NCBI RefSeq assembly: GCF_900166595.1
Contig: NZ_LT745763.1
Span: forward strand, 2,538,986 to 2,602,985
Direction of reading: 5' to 3'
DNA length: 64,000 nt
Source of the DNA: Virgibacillus dokdonensis
GTDB lineage: Bacteria > Bacillota > Bacilli > Bacillales > Amphibacillaceae
This document shows, piece by piece, positions 43,935 to 53,477 of this stretch; positions within the stretch are counted from its first letter, which is position 1; every line of letters begins with the position of its first letter. The translations under genes were made by a program, and so were the position numbers. The notes beneath the pieces are model-generated. The model was not told where the DNA came from. It did no database searches and was given only the letters and a program-made list of their open reading frames with translations.

Positions 43935-44722
43935 ATTCTTCCTCCTGCTGGTAGTGATTCCGTTACTATTGTATTTTCAAGTGTACCTACCTTTTCAATT
44001 TCTATTTGTACACCATCATTCGCTTTTACCCGTGGAGGTTTCTCAGGTATACCTACTAATAATACATCTCCTTTTGCAAGTGTCATAAACTCAGTTACAT
44101 CACAAAGCAATTTTTCTACGGATCGAATCAATTGATTTGTATTACTACGCTGTTTAACTACTCCATTAACGAGAACACGAACCTCTAAGTTATTAGGATT
44201 ACCTACTGCGGTTTTATCCATAATCCATGGCCCAATTGGACAAAAGCCATCTCGTGCTGTTTCCTTTACCGCTGGACGATAAACACTATCATGCGGAATG
44301 CTAACATCATTGGCAATCGTATATCCTTTAATATAATCTAACGCGTTAGCTTCCGTTACTTTCTTTGCCGTTTTTGCAATCACAATCCCTAATGCAGCAC
44401 CTATTTCCACCGCGCTTTCAGGGCAAGGTATAGAAGATGCTGTTGCAGCAAATGTATTCATCGGTTTTATATAGAGAATGGGTGCCTTAGGTGGCTTTTC
44501 ATAGGGTGCTTCATTCATAGCTGGCTTTAATTGCTCATATGCACCATGGTAGTTTAATAATGTCCCGTATACAGTTCCATTAATAGGAATTTCAAATGGT
44601 ACTTGATCTGCTTTATAGGTGGTATTCCCTATCATAATCGTTTGCTTCCTTAAATCCACTCTTCCTTCTTGTAAAGGCCCTACTCCTGACAACTTCATAT
44701 AAATTGTCTGCACTATTTTCAC
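43931..44722 (-). CDS. FAH-family isomerase/decarboxylase, N-terminal-type half of HpaG
   Basis: Protein of about 255-263 residues, related to its neighbour. Motifs are YIKPMNTFAATASSIPCPES, VEIGAALGIVIAKTAKKV, GYTIANDVSIPHDSVYRPAV and FCPIGPWIMDK. It resembles the N-terminal half of E. coli HpaG. The start is uncertain: GTG 44722 is too close to GGAAGG, so GTG 44713 or ATG 44698 may be used. Its stop overlaps the start of the second half (ATGA), as expected for two chains that act together. Confidence 0.82.
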   Translation of the reverse strand: MKIVQTIYMKLSGVGPLQEGRVDLRKQTIMIGNTTYKADQVPFEIPINGTVYGTLLNYHGAYEQLKPAMNEAPYEKPPKAPILYIKPMNTFAATASSIPCPESAVEIGAALGIVIAKTAKKVTEANALDYIKGYTIANDVSIPHDSVYRPAVKETARDGFCPIGPWIMDKTAVGNPNNLEVRVLVNGVVKQRSNTNQLIRSVEKLLCDVTEFMTLAKGDVLLVGIPEKPPRVKANDGVQIEIEKVGTLENTIVTESLPAGGRI

Positions 44723-44813
44723 CCTTCCTCACTCGTTGCATTAAAATGACATCATAACGTAAGCAGGATTCGAAAAAAGTTGTTATTTTCAAATATATTT
44801 AAGATGAAGAAGC

Positions 44814-45734
44814 CTACGTTTGCTGCAACACCTTTCCATAGTCCATTAAGGTTTCATATATTTCGTTCTGTAATTTCTCAGAGGGAACATCCATTGGCAA
44901 ACGTAATACTGGTTCAATTTTCCCCATCATGCCAAGCGCTGCTTTAACGGGAGCAGGATTCGTATCTTTAAATAAAACATCATTTAACTTCATTAGTTCA
45001 AAGTGCAAATTCTGCGCCTGTTCAACATCCCCCTCAGCCCAGGCATTATGCATATCAGCTACTTTTTTCGGCTCGACATTCGACGTTGCACTAATTGATC
45101 CTGCTCCACCAATTGCAAGCATAGGATAACAAAGCAGTTCAATACCTGAAAACAGCATAAAATCTCTTCCACAATGAAGCAATACACGATTTACATGCTC
45201 AAAATCTTTATTCGATTCCTTAACACCAATAATATTAGGACATTCTTCCCTTAATCTAGCTAATGTTTCCACTTCCATATTGACAGCTGTCCGACCTGGT
45301 ATATTATAGACAATAATCGGTATGTCTACTGCATCAGCTACGGTTTTAAAATGCTTAAATAAAGCGTGCTGATTTGGTTTATTATAGTACGGAACAATGA
45401 CCATAGCAGCATCTGCACCAATCTCTTGAGCTTTTTTCGTTAGGTACATCGTTTCTTCATGATTCGTAGAACCTGTTCCAGGAGCGAATGGCACTCTTCC
45501 ACGAATGGCTTTGTGAGCGTTTTCCATTACGTAAACACGTTCTTCTAAAGTAAGCGAGCTTGGCTCTCCCGAAGTTCCCGTAACAGAAATAGCATGTGTT
45601 CCATTTTGAAGTTGATAGTCAATTAATTCTGTTTGTTTTTCATAATCTACTTCATAATTTGCTTTAAAAGGCGTAATTAACGGGGTAACAGACCCTCGTA
45701 ATCGTTGCTTTATATTCTCATAGTTTTTAACCAA
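44814..45734 (-). CDS. DapA-family (class I) aldolase in the hpa cluster
   Basis: TIM-barrel pyruvate aldolase/lyase of the dihydrodipicolinate synthase family, about 306 residues. It shows the pyruvate-binding GTSGEPSSLTLEER, the catalytic Tyr in IIVYNIPGRTAVN and the Schiff-base Lys in NIIGVKESNKD. TTG 45734 is preferred; the ATG 45743 directly abuts AGGAAAGG. The usual final aldolase of this pathway, HpaI, is of another fold and is not seen, so this enzyme may cleave 4-hydroxy-2-oxoheptanedioate to pyruvate and succinate semialdehyde. A plain DapA role is less likely in this place. Confidence 0.8.
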   Translation of the reverse strand: MVKNYENIKQRLRGSVTPLITPFKANYEVDYEKQTELIDYQLQNGTHAISVTGTSGEPSSLTLEERVYVMENAHKAIRGRVPFAPGTGSTNHEETMYLTKKAQEIGADAAMVIVPYYNKPNQHALFKHFKTVADAVDIPIIVYNIPGRTAVNMEVETLARLREECPNIIGVKESNKDFEHVNRVLLHCGRDFMLFSGIELLCYPMLAIGGAGSISATSNVEPKKVADMHNAWAEGDVEQAQNLHFELMKLNDVLFKDTNPAPVKAALGMMGKIEPVLRLPMDVPSEKLQNEIYETLMDYGKVLQQT

Positions 45735-45991
45735 ATGAATCATCCTTTCCTATTGTTTTCGCATCTAGTCAAAATGAATAACATACATCTTTTATAAATA
45801 ATCACCACAGATGGTAAGCGTATGACCTAAACCTTTACATAATTAGGGAGCTACCATCTAACATCTGATTACAATACGCTTGTATTAGGATGCTTACAGC
45901 TTCTCCCCTTACATGGAGAATAAACAAAAAGAATCAAGACGAAATGAAATGAGATGAGATGCTGATGAAATTCTTGCACACTTTTTTCATG

Positions 45992-46978
45992 CTACATGAT
46001 AAATTGCGGCTTACTTTTTTTCAGTTTAGGCTGCTGTAATGCTATTTTTTGACCGGTTTGTATATCTAAAACGTCTGAAGCTTCATCAAACCAGCTATCT
46101 GGAGCTTCATGTCCCCAAAAGGTTTGCCGCATTGGATCATCCAAATCCCATTTTATAGGTTTGAAATCAGGGTCACTCGTTAAATAATCACCATTATATA
46201 ATTCGATTCGGTGTCCATCTGGGTCTCTCACGTATAGGAAAAAAGCGTTCGAAAGCCCATGGCGACCAGGTCCTCTTTCTATATTGGTGCTATATCCTGA
46301 CGCTGCTAGCACATCACATCCATCAATGAGGCTCATAGGATCTTTTAACCAAAATCCAATATGGTGTAAACGAGGGCCTACTCCATTCATAAATGCAACA
46401 TCATGAACAGATGGCTTACGATGAAGCCATGCTGCCCATATTTTTTGATGCTCCCCTACTGTGTATTCTGAACAGGCAAAATCTAGTTTGTGCAAATAAT
46501 AGTGGTAAGCTGTTTCGACATCGCGCACCATACAGTTAAAATGATCAATTCGTTGAACTTTTGCACCAGTGTGCAAATCATACCGTTGTAAGAGTCGCTC
46601 CACTGTCTCCATTTCTGCATAAAATTCTATTGGAATACCTGTTATATCCTGCACACGAATTGTTTGACCAACAGCAGGCTGTTCTCCTGCTTTGATCCGC
46701 TTTACTTCTCTTCCTTGACGCCTAAAAAAACTTTCAAGTTCATCTATATCTTTTTCTGAGGTCACTTTGTAACTAATTACTTCCACAGCTGGCTCTTGTT
46801 TCTGTTTTAACCATAAGCTATGATGATTATGCTCTTCTAAACCACGAAGAAACAAATTTCCATTATCAGTATCCGTGACGACAAATCCAAGTTTTTCGTA
46901 AAATAAACGCGACTTTTCTATATCGGTAACATGTAAGACAGCACGACCGGCACGTATAATATTAAAATTCACCTTCAT
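45992..46978 (-). CDS. hpaD: 3,4-dihydroxyphenylacetate (homoprotocatechuate) 2,3-dioxygenase
   Basis: Extradiol ring-opening enzyme of the vicinal-oxygen-chelate fold, 328 residues. The ATG at 46978 follows AAAGGAGG. Metal ligands fit His146 (RIDHFNCMVRD), His205 or 206 (RLHHIGFWLKD) and Glu259 (DGHRIELYNGDY). Bacillus and Brevibacterium relatives use iron or manganese. It starts 10 bases after hpaE and is followed after 250 bases by the DapA-type gene. Confidence 0.94.
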   Translation of the reverse strand: MKVNFNIIRAGRAVLHVTDIEKSRLFYEKLGFVVTDTDNGNLFLRGLEEHNHHSLWLKQKQEPAVEVISYKVTSEKDIDELESFFRRQGREVKRIKAGEQPAVGQTIRVQDITGIPIEFYAEMETVERLLQRYDLHTGAKVQRIDHFNCMVRDVETAYHYYLHKLDFACSEYTVGEHQKIWAAWLHRKPSVHDVAFMNGVGPRLHHIGFWLKDPMSLIDGCDVLAASGYSTNIERGPGRHGLSNAFFLYVRDPDGHRIELYNGDYLTSDPDFKPIKWDLDDPMRQTFWGHEAPDSWFDEASDVLDIQTGQKIALQQPKLKKSKPQFIM

Positions 46979-46988
46979 CAAGCCTCCT

Positions 46989-48494
46989 TTATTTACCAAA
47001 TTGCGGAATATAGTGATCCTTCAATGCAACATGAATAATCTGCGTTTCTGTATAAAAATCAAAAGCGTAATGTCCACCTTCACGCCCTATACCACTATGC
47101 TTTGATCCTCCAAATGGTGTCCTTAAATCCCTTACATTTTGAGCATTAACCCATAACATTCCTGAATCAATGGCTTGAGCAACCCGATGCCCACGCTGTA
47201 TATCCTTTGTCCACACATAACCTGCAAGCCCGTAGCGAACATCATTAGCTAAATGAATTACTTCCGCTTCATCCGTGAATGTCATCGCTGCTATGACGGG
47301 GCCAAAAATTTCTTCCTGAACGATACGCATATTATTTTTCGCATGGAGAATTAAAGTCGGTGGAACATAGTTTCCCTCACTATTCCTTGGTGCATGACCA
47401 CTTATTACTTCACAACCTTCTTCTTTTGCTAAATCCAAATAGCTCCGCACATTTTCATAATGTTCTTTATGAATTAACGGTCCTACTTGTGTATTTTCAT
47501 TAAGCGGATCTCCAACTTTTATATTGAAAATTCGTTCTTTTAACTGTTCAATAAATGTGGAAGCAATACTTTCATGTACATAGAGACGTGAATTAGCTGT
47601 ACAACGCTCCCCATTGAAAGAGAAAATTCCCCATGTACAAGCATCTAACGCTCTTTCTACATCTGCATCTTCAAACACTATAATCGGTGACTTGCCACCA
47701 AGTTCCATCGAAAAACGCTTCAAGCTATCCGCTCCATTTTTCATAATTTCTGAACCTGTTGTTGTTTCTCCAGTGAATGAGATTAAAGGCACATCAGGGT
47801 GTGACACCAGTGCTGCTCCAGCTGTTTCTCCATAACCATGAACAACATTAAACACACCATCTGGCAACCCTACTTTATCTATAATTTCCGCTAAACGATT
47901 CGCTGTTAACGGTGACCATTCTGCTGGCTTTAACACGACAGTATTTCCAGTAGCAAGTGCAGGTGCAAGCTTCCAAGTTTCTAACATAAATGGTGCATTC
48001 CAAGGTGTAATTAAACCAGCTACTCCAACAGGCTTATGAATGGTGTAATTTAAAAATTCATCGTCTACTTGATATGCTTCTCCAACCATCCTTGTTGCAA
48101 CCATCTCTGCATAAAAACGGAAATTATATGCTGCTCTACTTACCATTTTCTTTGTCTGACTTATTGGCAACCCCGTATCAAATGACTCGAGTGGGGCAAT
48201 TTCGTCAATATGTTCATCGATGACATCGGCAATTTTATAAATATAAGCCAGCCTTTCCTTTATTTTTAATTGTCCCCACTCACCGTAAAATGCTTTTTTA
48301 GCAGCATCCACAGCTAGATCTATATCCGCTTTATTCCCTGACGCTACTCGATTGATTGTTTGATTGGTAAATGGACTAATATTTTCAAAGACTTCCTCCT
48401 GAACTGTAGTAACAAATTTTCCATTAATATAATGCGGAACATCCTTTACTTGTTGCTTCATTTCTAAATGTTGTTCTGTTATTTGATTTTCCAT
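46989..48494 (-). CDS. hpaE: 5-carboxymethyl-2-hydroxymuconate semialdehyde dehydrogenase
   Basis: NAD-dependent aldehyde dehydrogenase of 501 residues. The ATG at 48494 follows AAAGGGGCGG. The catalytic Cys298 is in FSFNGERCTANSR and the general base Glu264 in FSMELGGKSP; the cofactor loop is FTGETTTGSEI. The pathway role is assigned by its place between hpaC and hpaD and by overall similarity to HpaE proteins. Confidence 0.94.
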   Translation of the reverse strand: MENQITEQHLEMKQQVKDVPHYINGKFVTTVQEEVFENISPFTNQTINRVASGNKADIDLAVDAAKKAFYGEWGQLKIKERLAYIYKIADVIDEHIDEIAPLESFDTGLPISQTKKMVSRAAYNFRFYAEMVATRMVGEAYQVDDEFLNYTIHKPVGVAGLITPWNAPFMLETWKLAPALATGNTVVLKPAEWSPLTANRLAEIIDKVGLPDGVFNVVHGYGETAGAALVSHPDVPLISFTGETTTGSEIMKNGADSLKRFSMELGGKSPIIVFEDADVERALDACTWGIFSFNGERCTANSRLYVHESIASTFIEQLKERIFNIKVGDPLNENTQVGPLIHKEHYENVRSYLDLAKEEGCEVISGHAPRNSEGNYVPPTLILHAKNNMRIVQEEIFGPVIAAMTFTDEAEVIHLANDVRYGLAGYVWTKDIQRGHRVAQAIDSGMLWVNAQNVRDLRTPFGGSKHSGIGREGGHYAFDFYTETQIIHVALKDHYIPQFGK

Positions 48495-48560
48495 GCTTAT
48501 CCGCCCCTTTGTAAACATTCTGAATATAATATATCTGTACTATATGATTTTTACTACAGA

Positions 48561-49037
48561 TTAATTTACGTATTCTGCAGGCTCATATTTTCCATACTGT
48601 CCCTTATAAAAAGTTAACGGGCTGCCTTGATTAGACTCCATTGCTATTACTTTACCAATAAAAAGGGTATGATCCCCTACTTCAAAAGCCTGCTCCACTT
48701 CACAAACAACGGAAACAAGCGCATCTTGAATAATTGGGACAGAATGAAAGATTTCAAATGGTATTTCCTCGCATCTTTTAGCTTGATTGGCAAAATGCAT
48801 GGATATATCTTGTTGCGTATCTGCTAGGACATTAACTGCAAACTTATTAGATTTATGCAGTTTTGTTAACATGTTCGCTCGATTATCTATCGATACTGTA
48901 ATTAATTTCGGTTCTAAGGAAACGGACATAAATGCGTTTGCTGTCATACCATGGATCTCTTCTCCTATTTTAGTTGTAATTACAGTAACTCCGGTTGCAA
49001 AGCGCCCCATTGCATTTCGGAAAGCTCTACTATCCAT
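48561..49037 (-). CDS. hpaC: Flavin reductase component of 4-hydroxyphenylacetate 3-monooxygenase
   Basis: Supplies reduced flavin to HpaB. The 158-residue protein has the family start FRNAMGRFATGVTVITT, the flavin-binding HGMTANAFMSVSLEPKLITV and SIDNRANM, then GDHTLFIGKVIAM. ATG follows AAAGGAGG. It is separated from hpaB by a 155-base gap containing a family-1 repeat, although both belong to one pathway. Confidence 0.93.
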   Translation of the reverse strand: MDSRAFRNAMGRFATGVTVITTKIGEEIHGMTANAFMSVSLEPKLITVSIDNRANMLTKLHKSNKFAVNVLADTQQDISMHFANQAKRCEEIPFEIFHSVPIIQDALVSVVCEVEQAFEVGDHTLFIGKVIAMESNQGSPLTFYKGQYGKYEPAEYVN

Positions 49038-49117
49038 AAGATTTAACCTCCTTTATGTTATTGAAGCTTTCTTTTCCCTTACTTTAAATTTCTAATTTAT
49101 TTATTTTTTGACTACTT

Positions 49118-49214
49118 TAGAAAAACTTGGCTTGTCGCCAAGTCTTATGGCGAATGGCGTAGTTTTTCTTATACTATAAACCTATAGACTTTTATGCTTT
49201 CCTATAGTGTAAAA
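49118..49214 (+). repeat. Family-1 intergenic repeat, best copy, inside the hpa operon
   Basis: Reference copy of the family: TTAGAAAAACTTGGC-TTGTC-GCCAAGTCTTATGGC, GTAGTTTTTCTTATACTAT, AAACC, TTTTATGCTTTCCTATAGTG. ACTTGGC (49125-49131) and GCCAAGT (49137-49143) form a hairpin. The right end overlaps the last codons and stop of hpaB (49192-49214), so the repeat encodes the C-terminal FLHYRKA of HpaB. Confidence 0.85.
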
Positions 49215-50643
49215 AATCACTCACTTGCGCTTTATAAGTTTGTTTATCATACTTATCAAAATAAGCCATTCCCATCTTAATTGGGTCACCAAAGAAATAA
49301 TATTCATAATGGGTCTGCCTGCTTCCAAACGCGCTCATTGTTAAGTCCCACGCTAAGCGAAAGATCTGTACACGCTCATATCCTTGCACATTTTTCCCTT
49401 GCATCGCACGGTGAAGAATAGGTCCAATCTCCTCATTTTCAAAGTCAGCCTGTGTTGGTATCCCCATCATTCCAGATGCTCCCAAAATTCGAATGATTTC
49501 TGCCATCCGTGGATATACACGTGGGAACCAATTTCTAGCTGCATCGAGCGCCGCAAAGTCCGGTGTCATCATTCCCCATTTATCGAGCTTAGCATTATGT
49601 TCTGCACGGAATAAATGTGACTTCATCGTTTCTAATGTAAGGATAATTTCTGTCCCTTTATCTTTCACGTGCTGAAAGCCATCAATACCGATAGAATCCA
49701 TTAATGTCAGCACAACACCAAGTAAAAATTCTGTTTTTGCAATATCTTTTATGACTACTTGATGCGTCATATGAACGACAGCATTCGTTTCACCAAATGC
49801 ACGATTACAAATGGATGAATTCTCCAGCACAAAGATACGATCCCATGGTACTAATACATGATCAAAAGCAACGATTGTATCCCCTTCTTCAAACTGTTGG
49901 CTTAACGGGTGATCGTATGAATTATCACTATAGACAAAAGCTTCACGGCTTAAATATTTTAGACCTGGCGTATTATTTGGGATTGCAAAGGCTAAGGAGT
50001 AAGGGTCATCCAACTCACCTGATTTTTTAACTGTTGAAGGAAAAACTAAAATCTCATCCGTGATCGCTCCTTGTGTTGCTAACAAACGAATACCATCAAC
50101 AACGACTCCATCATCGTTTTTCTCTACAACATGTAATGCTACATTTGCGTCCTTTTGCTTTGCTTGTATTTTTGCCCGGTTAACTTGAGGATGAATTAGT
50201 GTATGCGTCAAACTAATATCATTTTCCCGAGCAAACGCTGCATAATTTCTAGCGTTTTCAGCAAACATCGGATCTCCTTCAGCATAAAATTCACTTGCCT
50301 GCCCCATTGCCATGACATCCGCATTTAAATAGTCAGGTGACCTTCCCATTAACCCCTTTGTAAAACTTTGCCACTCCATAATGGCCTCTCTACGCTCCAT
50401 TAATTCATCTATCGTTGTCGGCACCATAAATGTTTTACTTACTTGATCACCTGTTGTTGGTGATGTATAGAGCATTTTCTCTGGCTTTTCATATTGGAGA
50501 TCATATAGCTTTGCCATAGTTTGAGTGACATTTTTAAAGAGACGATGCTCTGTTACATCTTGAACCCTTTCTCCCTGGATATACACATTATTATTTGCTT
50601 CCTTTAAACGTTGAATATACTGTTGTCCTGTTTTAGCTGGCAT
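49192..50643 (-). CDS. hpaB: 4-hydroxyphenylacetate 3-monooxygenase, oxygenase component
   Basis: FADH2-using hydroxylase of 483 residues that makes 3,4-dihydroxyphenylacetate. It matches the HpaB family along its length: GQQYIQRLKEANNNVYIQGE, SFTKGLMGRSPDYLNADVMA, ISLTHTLIHPQVNRAK, DHVLVPWDRIFVLEN, LGASGMMGIPTQADFEN. ATG follows AAAGGAGGAAAAC. It is the first gene of the catabolic operon and is divergent from the LysR gene. Its last seven or so codons lie in a repeat element. Confidence 0.95.
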   Translation of the reverse strand: MPAKTGQQYIQRLKEANNNVYIQGERVQDVTEHRLFKNVTQTMAKLYDLQYEKPEKMLYTSPTTGDQVSKTFMVPTTIDELMERREAIMEWQSFTKGLMGRSPDYLNADVMAMGQASEFYAEGDPMFAENARNYAAFARENDISLTHTLIHPQVNRAKIQAKQKDANVALHVVEKNDDGVVVDGIRLLATQGAITDEILVFPSTVKKSGELDDPYSLAFAIPNNTPGLKYLSREAFVYSDNSYDHPLSQQFEEGDTIVAFDHVLVPWDRIFVLENSSICNRAFGETNAVVHMTHQVVIKDIAKTEFLLGVVLTLMDSIGIDGFQHVKDKGTEIILTLETMKSHLFRAEHNAKLDKWGMMTPDFAALDAARNWFPRVYPRMAEIIRILGASGMMGIPTQADFENEEIGPILHRAMQGKNVQGYERVQIFRLAWDLTMSAFGSRQTHYEYYFFGDPIKMGMAYFDKYDKQTYKAQVSDFLHYRKA

Positions 50644-50849
50644 AGTTTTCCTCCTTTAATAATAAGCGCTTACATTTTTGCCTGCTACATATTTCTGAAT
50701 AATTCTTTTAATTAGAATAATAGCATTATTTCTGCTATATTCATATTATCTATTTCATTAACAAACTATATAAAATTTATATACCAAAGCTTCATAAGAC
50801 ATACATGATCTTCTGTATTTAAAAGCTAGGTTCTTAATCGCAGCACAAT

Positions 50850-50975
50850 CTTGGCGCTTTTTTACGAGTGAGGAGGGTCAAGCATGTAAACAATTTTGAG
50901 TAGCAAAACAAATAAAATGGTAAAAATAATGGGCGAATAATAACGCCTAAATATATTATACAAGGAGTGCTAAAA
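50850..50975 (+). promoter_or_regulatory. LysR gene leader, shared with the pabA leader
   Basis: CTTGGCGCTTTTTTACGAGTG then AGGAGGGTCAAGCA matches the repeat at 10861-10892. The following bases (AAAACAAATAAAATGG, GGGCGAATAATAACGCC, TAAATATATTATACAAGGAGTG) match the bases just before pabA. The hairpin GGCG/CGCC (50932-50947) replaces GGTG/CACC there. The remaining 50644-50849 is the divergent hpaB/LysR promoter region without a clear motif. Confidence 0.5.
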
Positions 50976-51860
50976 TTGGATTTAAGACAATTAAGGTATT
51001 TTCAAACAATTGCAAGAGAAGGACAAATCACGCGTGCAGCGAAAAAATTGCATGTAGCTCAGCCACCCTTAAGTCAAAGCTTAAAAGCTTTAGAAACCGA
51101 ATTAGGCGTCAAATTAATGGAGCGTAATGGCAGGAAAATGGAATTAACAGAGGCAGGTAATATTTTATACCAAAAAACAATTCACCTGTTTGAGTATGTG
51201 GAAGATACCTGCATAGAGGTAAAAGATACAGCAGCAGGTATAAAAGGAATACTATCCATTGGTTGTGTAAAAACATGCTTTCCGCAAATACCAAAAAAGC
51301 TTAAATATTTTCATAGGAAATATCCGAATGTTCATTTTCAGCTCAAAGAAGGTGATTCTTACTTGCTTGCAGAAGAACTGATCCAGCGATCCATTGATCT
51401 AGCAATTGTTCGCTTACCTCTTGATATGAGCCTTTTTGCTAAACAGTCTCTTCCTAGTGAAAACTACATAGCTGTCATACCGGAAAGTTGGTCTACTACT
51501 TCAACCGCCAAAACCATTACAATGAAAAAATTAAGTGAGTTGCCATTACTACTATTACACCGTATCCACGGACAAGGACAATATGAGTTAATTCTTGAAC
51601 AATTTGAAAACCACCGTTTATCACCAAAAATTATTTGTGAGTGTCCAGATGTGGACATGATCTTGCAATTAGTAAGTGAACAGGTAGGAGCAACTATCAT
51701 TCCAGAATTGACGCTACAAAATCATCCATTACGTGGTTTGAAACAACTACCTATTAAAGATCATTCCTTCCCTTCTTACTCAGCGATCATTTGGCTAAAA
51801 AATCGCTACTTACCAAAAAGCGCCAAACGTTTTATTGAACTATTTACAGGTGATAAATGA
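50976..51860 (+). CDS. LysR-family regulator of the hpa cluster
   Basis: DNA-binding regulator of 294 residues. TTG 50976 is chosen because it gives the usual MDLRQLRYFQTIAREGQITR start and has AAGGAG 8 bases upstream; the GTG three codons earlier abuts the ribosome site. The HTH is RAAKKLHVAQPPLSQSLKAL, and the effector domain runs from about residue 90. It is divergent from hpaB, the usual place for a LysR regulator of the adjacent operon. The effector is probably a pathway aromatic acid. Confidence 0.87.
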   Translation: MDLRQLRYFQTIAREGQITRAAKKLHVAQPPLSQSLKALETELGVKLMERNGRKMELTEAGNILYQKTIHLFEYVEDTCIEVKDTAAGIKGILSIGCVKTCFPQIPKKLKYFHRKYPNVHFQLKEGDSYLLAEELIQRSIDLAIVRLPLDMSLFAKQSLPSENYIAVIPESWSTTSTAKTITMKKLSELPLLLLHRIHGQGQYELILEQFENHRLSPKIICECPDVDMILQLVSEQVGATIIPELTLQNHPLRGLKQLPIKDHSFPSYSAIIWLKNRYLPKSAKRFIELFTGDK

Positions 51861-51872
51861 AATGAGGAAGAA

Positions 51873-53228
51873 CTATGAACGGGCTTTATACATTAATTTC
51901 CCTGGAAGTTTTAACATCATAAAAAATACAAAAACGGAAAAAACAAAACAAATAATGGCAACCAAATGTAATGTTTCATGGCTCACTTGATCATTTAGCG
52001 TTACACCTAGCAAACTAGAGGATAAGATTGCTCCCATATATCTGCTCGTTTGAAATAAACCAGAAGCTTGGCCTGTATTCTCAGGCCTTACATTTTCATA
52101 TAGCGCTGTCTGCATCGATATATTGTTAAAGCCATTACTAGCGCCTAAAACACTCATAATCATAAGTAGCCAACCAATGGGGGAGCTTTCATGATACGTT
52201 AACAATAAACCGGTTCCAATGACGAGTAAACCAATTCCAATTAAAGCAGGTAATTTCGAACCTACCTTATCAATTAAGCTTCCTGCTAATGGTGCAATGA
52301 TAACGCCAAACCCTGCAAGTGCAAGCATCAAAACGCCCGTTTTTGCTTCGTTATACGCTAGAGCTTGCTGCATAAAAATAGGAAAACCAAAAAAATAACA
52401 ATAATATATCAGGTTGATGCCCGTAAATTGCACATACACTAACGTTTCTTTTGTATTTTTTCTTAAACTATTTACATCCATAAATGGGGCATTGTGCTTA
52501 GCCTCAAAACGGTAAAACAGCACAGCAGTTGCAATACAAATAAATAGTGTCCACCAACGGATATCCCCTTCCTCCAACGAAAGCAAAAACAAAATAAAGC
52601 ATGTTATTGATAAAATAAACAAACAAATCCCTAACAGGTCTATCTGTTTTATCACTAATTTTTTATTCGTCGCAGGTAAAATAAACATAGCTAATATAAA
52701 TGACACGATAATAAATGGAAAGTTGATAAAGAAAATAGCTTGCCAATCCCAAGAATGAATGAAAAAACCGCCAATAGAAGGACCAAAAGCTGCCGATGTA
52801 GAAGTGAAGATTGATAAAATCGCCAGCGCCCGCCCTTGTCCTTCTGTAATATGCGTTCGTATCATGCTCATCCCACTCGGGAATAAAGTTGAGCTACCAA
52901 TCGCCTGCAATGCACGACAAGCTAATAAAATTGGAAAATTAGGAGAAAACGGGGCCAGTAAGGATGCAAAAGCTACAAGCGTCAACCCTGTTAAAAATAA
53001 TCGTTTAGCTCCAAACATATCACTTAATTTTCCCATTACTGGCTGTCCAGCTGCGCTTGCTAAATAAAAAATAGAAATTAACCATGATGCATGGATAAAT
53101 GTTAAAGCAAAATCCGCCTGCATACGTGTAACCGCAACAGATATCATCGATGAATTTAACGGGTTCAGTAATGTTCCTAATCCAATTGTAATCATAAACA
53201 GCCAACGCTTTTTGTTTAATTTCTTCAT
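51873..53228 (-). CDS. MFS drug/solute transporter
   Basis: Major-facilitator protein of 451 residues with 12-14 membrane segments. It has the loop 2-3 motif GKLSDMFGAKRLF, the drug-antiporter-type SGMSMIRTHITEGQGRALAI and FGPSIGGFFIHSWDWQAIFF, and NTGQASGLFQTSRYMGA late. This fits the DHA2-like exporter group more than aromatic acid importers. It ends 12 bases from the LysR gene on the other strand, so it need not belong to the hpa pathway. Confidence 0.85.
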   Translation of the reverse strand: MKKLNKKRWLFMITIGLGTLLNPLNSSMISVAVTRMQADFALTFIHASWLISIFYLASAAGQPVMGKLSDMFGAKRLFLTGLTLVAFASLLAPFSPNFPILLACRALQAIGSSTLFPSGMSMIRTHITEGQGRALAILSIFTSTSAAFGPSIGGFFIHSWDWQAIFFINFPFIIVSFILAMFILPATNKKLVIKQIDLLGICLFILSITCFILFLLSLEEGDIRWWTLFICIATAVLFYRFEAKHNAPFMDVNSLRKNTKETLVYVQFTGINLIYYCYFFGFPIFMQQALAYNEAKTGVLMLALAGFGVIIAPLAGSLIDKVGSKLPALIGIGLLVIGTGLLLTYHESSPIGWLLMIMSVLGASNGFNNISMQTALYENVRPENTGQASGLFQTSRYMGAILSSSLLGVTLNDQVSHETLHLVAIICFVFSVFVFFMMLKLPGKLMYKARS

Positions 53229-53477
53229 CAAACCACCAATTCATATGTATAAAGCCTTCTAACTATGAGAATTCAGAAGTAGTCTTTGGCTCTATTTTTA
53301 ATACTGGAAAAAGGTGCCGTATGCGTCCCACTTCAAGAACTAAAAAATAACAGCACCTACATCCCCTTTTTCGTAAGAGGCATTTTTAGATCATACCCTT
53401 AGGTACTAATAATCAGTGTAGGGATAAAAGAACTCACTGATTGAAGATTCATGCGTGAATTTTACCTTAAACGTAAC

